Shown: one piece after another, positions 6,337 to 8,468 of the stretch
How positions within the stretch are numbered: position 1 is the first letter of the stretch
Layout of the letters: every line of letters begins with the position of its first letter
Assembly (NCBI GenBank): GCA_002308255.1
Contig: DBVZ01000133.1
Location: 8,216-16,683, forward strand
Length of the DNA stretch: 8,468 bases
Source of the DNA: Lachnospiraceae bacterium UBA1251
Lineage (GTDB): Bacteria > Bacillota > Clostridia > Lachnospirales > Lachnospiraceae
Direction: 5' to 3'
Program-made: the position numbers and the translations under genes
Notes under the pieces: generated by a model
What the model saw: only the letters and a program-made list of their open reading frames with translations
Told to the model about the DNA's origin: nothing
The model's database searches: none

Positions 6337-6345
6337 TGATATAAT
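6337..6345 (+). promoter_or_regulatory. Extended -10 promoter of the molybdenum hydroxylase gene
   Basis: TGATATAAT is a perfect TATAAT preceded by the TGn extension, which can work without a good -35; none is seen at 16-18 bp. Transcription would start near 6352, giving a leader of about 50 nt. AATCGTTT at 6343-6350, the reverse complement of the core shared by the two LacI operators, overlaps the -10 and start region. Confidence 0.65.
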
Positions 6346-6402
6346 CGTTTCATAAATCGGATGATTTTTGAGAAAACGGAAAAAGTGATCAAGGAGGGAA
6401 AT

Positions 6403-8468
6403 ATGGGAATAAAAAGACGCTATTACATCATTAACGGTGTCGAGAGAATCCTTCTGTATGAGCCGGAGAAGGATACTCTGGCGGAAACGCTGAGAAGACA
6501 CGGTTTTCTCGGCGTCAAAGTCGGCTGCGGCAAAGGGATGTGCGGCGCCTGCAACGTGATCCTGAACGGCGAGCTCGTCAGAGCCTGCGTCCGCAAGATG
6601 GACAAGATCGAAGAGTTCAGCACGATCGAGACGATCGAAGGAATGGGCATCGCAAGTCATCTGCATCCGCTGCAGGTCGCGTGGATGTACCGGGGCGGCG
6701 CTCAGTGCGGATTCTGTACGCCGGGATTTATCGTGTCAGCAAAGGCGCTGCTCGATAAGAATCCGAGCCCGACAAGAGAAGAAGTGAGAGACTGGTTCCA
6801 GAAGAACCGGAATCTCTGCCGCTGCACGGGCTTCAAGCCGCTTGTGGATGCGGTCATGGATGCCGCGGCAGTCATGAGAGGCGAGAAGAAGATCGAAGAG
6901 ATCATGTATGATGCAGAGAAAGAAGAGGATATCTACCAGAGCAGACGTCCCCGTCCGACGGCGCTTGCCAAAGTCCTAGGCCAGACCGAATACGGCGACG
7001 ACGTACGCCACCACATGCCGGAAGGGACGCTTTATGCAGCTCTGGTCATGCCGATGAAATATTCGCACGCGAAGATCCTCTCCATCGACACCAGTGAGGC
7101 GGAGGCGATGCCTGGCGTCGTCAAAGTTGTCACGGCGAAAGATGTCAGGGGAACGAACAGAGTCGTGGAGCCGATCCCGCATCCGACGGCCACACTCGCC
7201 GGAAATGAATCCCCGATCCTTTGCGACGAGATCATTTACCGCTACGGCGACGCGGTCGGCGCAGTCGTCGCGGACACAAACGAACACGCGAGAGAAGCCG
7301 CCAAAAAGGTTAAAGTCGAGCTGGAGCCGCTTCCGGAATACATGAGCTTTGTCGAAGCCGTTGCGCCGGGCGCGGAGAGCATTTATCCGAAATCCCCGAC
7401 AAATATCTACATGCAGCTCCCGCTCGTAAAGGGCGAGGACACAAGGGACGTCATCGACGAATCCTACTGCTCCGTGGAAGGCAGCTACTTCACCCCGAAG
7501 GAGCCGCATCTGTCGATCGAGGGCGACGTCATTCAGGCCTACTACGATGAGGACGGCAAAGTCACGATCCACAGCAAGACGCAGAGCCTCCTGTGGGGCG
7601 CCGGCGAGATCGCGGAAGGCATCGGCGTGCCGATGGAAAACATTCGTATGATCATGAACCCGTCGGGCGGCGCGTTCGGATGGGGCACGTTCCTCGGAGA
7701 CGGCGCGATCGCGGCGATCGCCATGATGGCGGTAGACAGGCCCGTGACCATGACGCTGAGCTATGAAGAGTTCATGCACTACACCGGCAAGAGAACCTCC
7801 AACTTCATCAACGCGCGTCTTGCCTGCGATGAAGGCGGAAAACTCACTGCTCTTGAATTCGACGTAGGCTGCGACCACGGCGCGATCCCGTCGCAGGCGT
7901 TCCCGGAACTCGAGGCGCTGGTCCGCTTCCTCGGCTATCCGTATGTGACGCCGAACGTCCGCGGACTCGGCCGCATGGCGTCGACGAACCACTCCTTCGG
8001 AACCGCTTACCGCGGACTCGGTTCGCCGCAGTGCTACACCACCTTTGAGTCCCTGGTCGACGAACTGGCCCGCAAGATGGGGGAAGATCCGTTCGAATTC
8101 CGTTATAAGAACGTCGCGAGACCGGGCGACCTGACCAATAACAGCTATCCGTACAGAGAAGTCTCGATCGCGGAACTCATGGACAAGATGCGTCCGATCT
8201 ATGAAGAAGCGAAGAAAGAGATCGAAGGGAAGGAGACCGAGGAGAAAGCGTACGGCATCGGTCTCGCCTGCGGCGGATTCATGTGCAGCCTGGGCCTTAT
8301 CGACCGCTCGGAAGTCGCGCTCGAGCTCAATCCGGACGGCACGATCACACACTACAACACATGGGAAGATGTAGGCCAGGGCGGTGATATCGGAACCCTG
8401 ACGCATACCGTGAAAGCGCTCGCTCCGCTCGGCATCAAGGCGGATCAGGTCAAGATGGTCATGAACGA
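6403..8468 (+). CDS. mop: Mop-type molybdenum aldehyde oxidoreductase (xanthine oxidase family), C-terminus outside window
   Basis: The first 688 residues of a molybdopterin hydroxylase built like Desulfovibrio gigas aldehyde oxidoreductase (907 residues): both [2Fe-2S] domains and the molybdenum domain are in one chain without an FAD domain. The family oxidises aldehydes to acids using water oxygen and passes electrons to a carrier such as flavodoxin or ferredoxin. C42, C47, C50 and C62 (CGKGMCGAC...RAC) bind the plant-type cluster; C102, C105, C139 and C141 (CGFC...CRC) bind the second. The molybdenum domain shows PHLSIEGD, GGAFGWGTF (422-430), RGLGR, AYRGLGSPQ (535-543) and EDVGQGGDIG. The catalytic Glu (869 in D. 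gigas) lies outside the window. Four substrate-channel positions differ from D. gigas, so the substrate may differ. A textbook AAGGAGG sits 5 nt before the ATG. A related hydroxylase of other substrates is the main alternative. Confidence 0.93.
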   Translation, partial: MGIKRRYYIINGVERILLYEPEKDTLAETLRRHGFLGVKVGCGKGMCGACNVILNGELVRACVRKMDKIEEFSTIETIEGMGIASHLHPLQVAWMYRGGAQCGFCTPGFIVSAKALLDKNPSPTREEVRDWFQKNRNLCRCTGFKPLVDAVMDAAAVMRGEKKIEEIMYDAEKEEDIYQSRRPRPTALAKVLGQTEYGDDVRHHMPEGTLYAALVMPMKYSHAKILSIDTSEAEAMPGVVKVVTAKDVRGTNRVVEPIPHPTATLAGNESPILCDEIIYRYGDAVGAVVADTNEHAREAAKKVKVELEPLPEYMSFVEAVAPGAESIYPKSPTNIYMQLPLVKGEDTRDVIDESYCSVEGSYFTPKEPHLSIEGDVIQAYYDEDGKVTIHSKTQSLLWGAGEIAEGIGVPMENIRMIMNPSGGAFGWGTFLGDGAIAAIAMMAVDRPVTMTLSYEEFMHYTGKRTSNFINARLACDEGGKLTALEFDVGCDHGAIPSQAFPELEALVRFLGYPYVTPNVRGLGRMASTNHSFGTAYRGLGSPQCYTTFESLVDELARKMGEDPFEFRYKNVARPGDLTNNSYPYREVSIAELMDKMRPIYEEAKKEIEGKETEEKAYGIGLACGGFMCSLGLIDRSEVALELNPDGTITHYNTWEDVGQGGDIGTLTHTVKALAPLGIKADQVKMVMN

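Larger units (their letters stand above)
6075..6402. other. Divergent intergenic region between isomerase and molybdenum hydroxylase
   Basis: These 328 bp hold no credible gene. They are AT-rich and contain candidate isomerase promoter elements (6152-6177), a perfect palindrome (6237-6260), the extended -10 promoter of the hydroxylase gene (6337-6345) and its AAGGAGG ribosome binding site (6391-6397). Short open frames reading out of the hydroxylase gene on the minus strand have no homology or start signals that I can support. Confidence 0.7.

Noticed and set aside
6976..8406. 476-codon open frame on the minus strand
   Set aside because: It lies antisense to the clearly conserved molybdenum domain; its Arg/Val/Asp-rich product matches nothing I know and comes from codon bias of the real gene.

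Overview
The window looks like chromosomal DNA of an anaerobic Firmicute of the class Clostridia, probably gut- or rumen-associated. The signs are strong AGGAGG-type ribosome binding sites, AT-rich gaps between genes of moderate GC, a cellobiose-phosphorylase-type enzyme beside its own LacI-family regulator, and a strictly anaerobic type of molybdenum hydroxylase. This placement is inferred from gene content and style; no rRNA or marker gene is present.

Layout: (1) 1-564, minus strand: the first 188 residues of a GH94 disaccharide phosphorylase, cut by the window edge. (2) 565-782: a compact divergent control region with back-to-back promoters, two LacI-type operators sharing the core AAACGATT, and an 11-bp inverted repeat. 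(3) 783-1826, plus strand: a LacI-family repressor, closed by a terminator at 1837-1862 that probably serves both convergent genes. (4) 1861-2805, minus: an MscS-family mechanosensitive channel. (5) 2900-5023, minus: a large single-pass membrane protein with a Pro/Thr-rich stalk containing eight octapeptide repeats, followed by two tandem copies of an approximately 210-residue beta-rich ectodomain that I cannot assign to a family. (6) 5199-6074, minus: a TIM-barrel sugar-phosphate isomerase/epimerase-like enzyme. (7) 6075-6402: a divergent gap holding a perfect palindrome and promoters. (8) 6403-8468, plus: most of a Mop-type molybdenum-dependent aldehyde oxidoreductase, cut at the right edge.

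How the genes work together: the phosphorylase and LacI regulator form a self-contained sugar-responsive switch. The stalked surface protein and MscS channel lie in the same direction 94 bp apart with no strong terminator between them, so they may share a transcript, which would be an envelope-related pair. The isomerase and molybdenum hydroxylase are divergent neighbours that could share control, but nothing proves a common pathway.

Most worth a second look are the internally duplicated stalked ectodomain protein, whose family I do not recognise, and the molybdenum hydroxylase, whose Fe-S ligands are intact but whose four substrate-channel positions all differ from the Desulfovibrio gigas enzyme. 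I found no convincing mobile element, CRISPR array, RNA gene or defence system.
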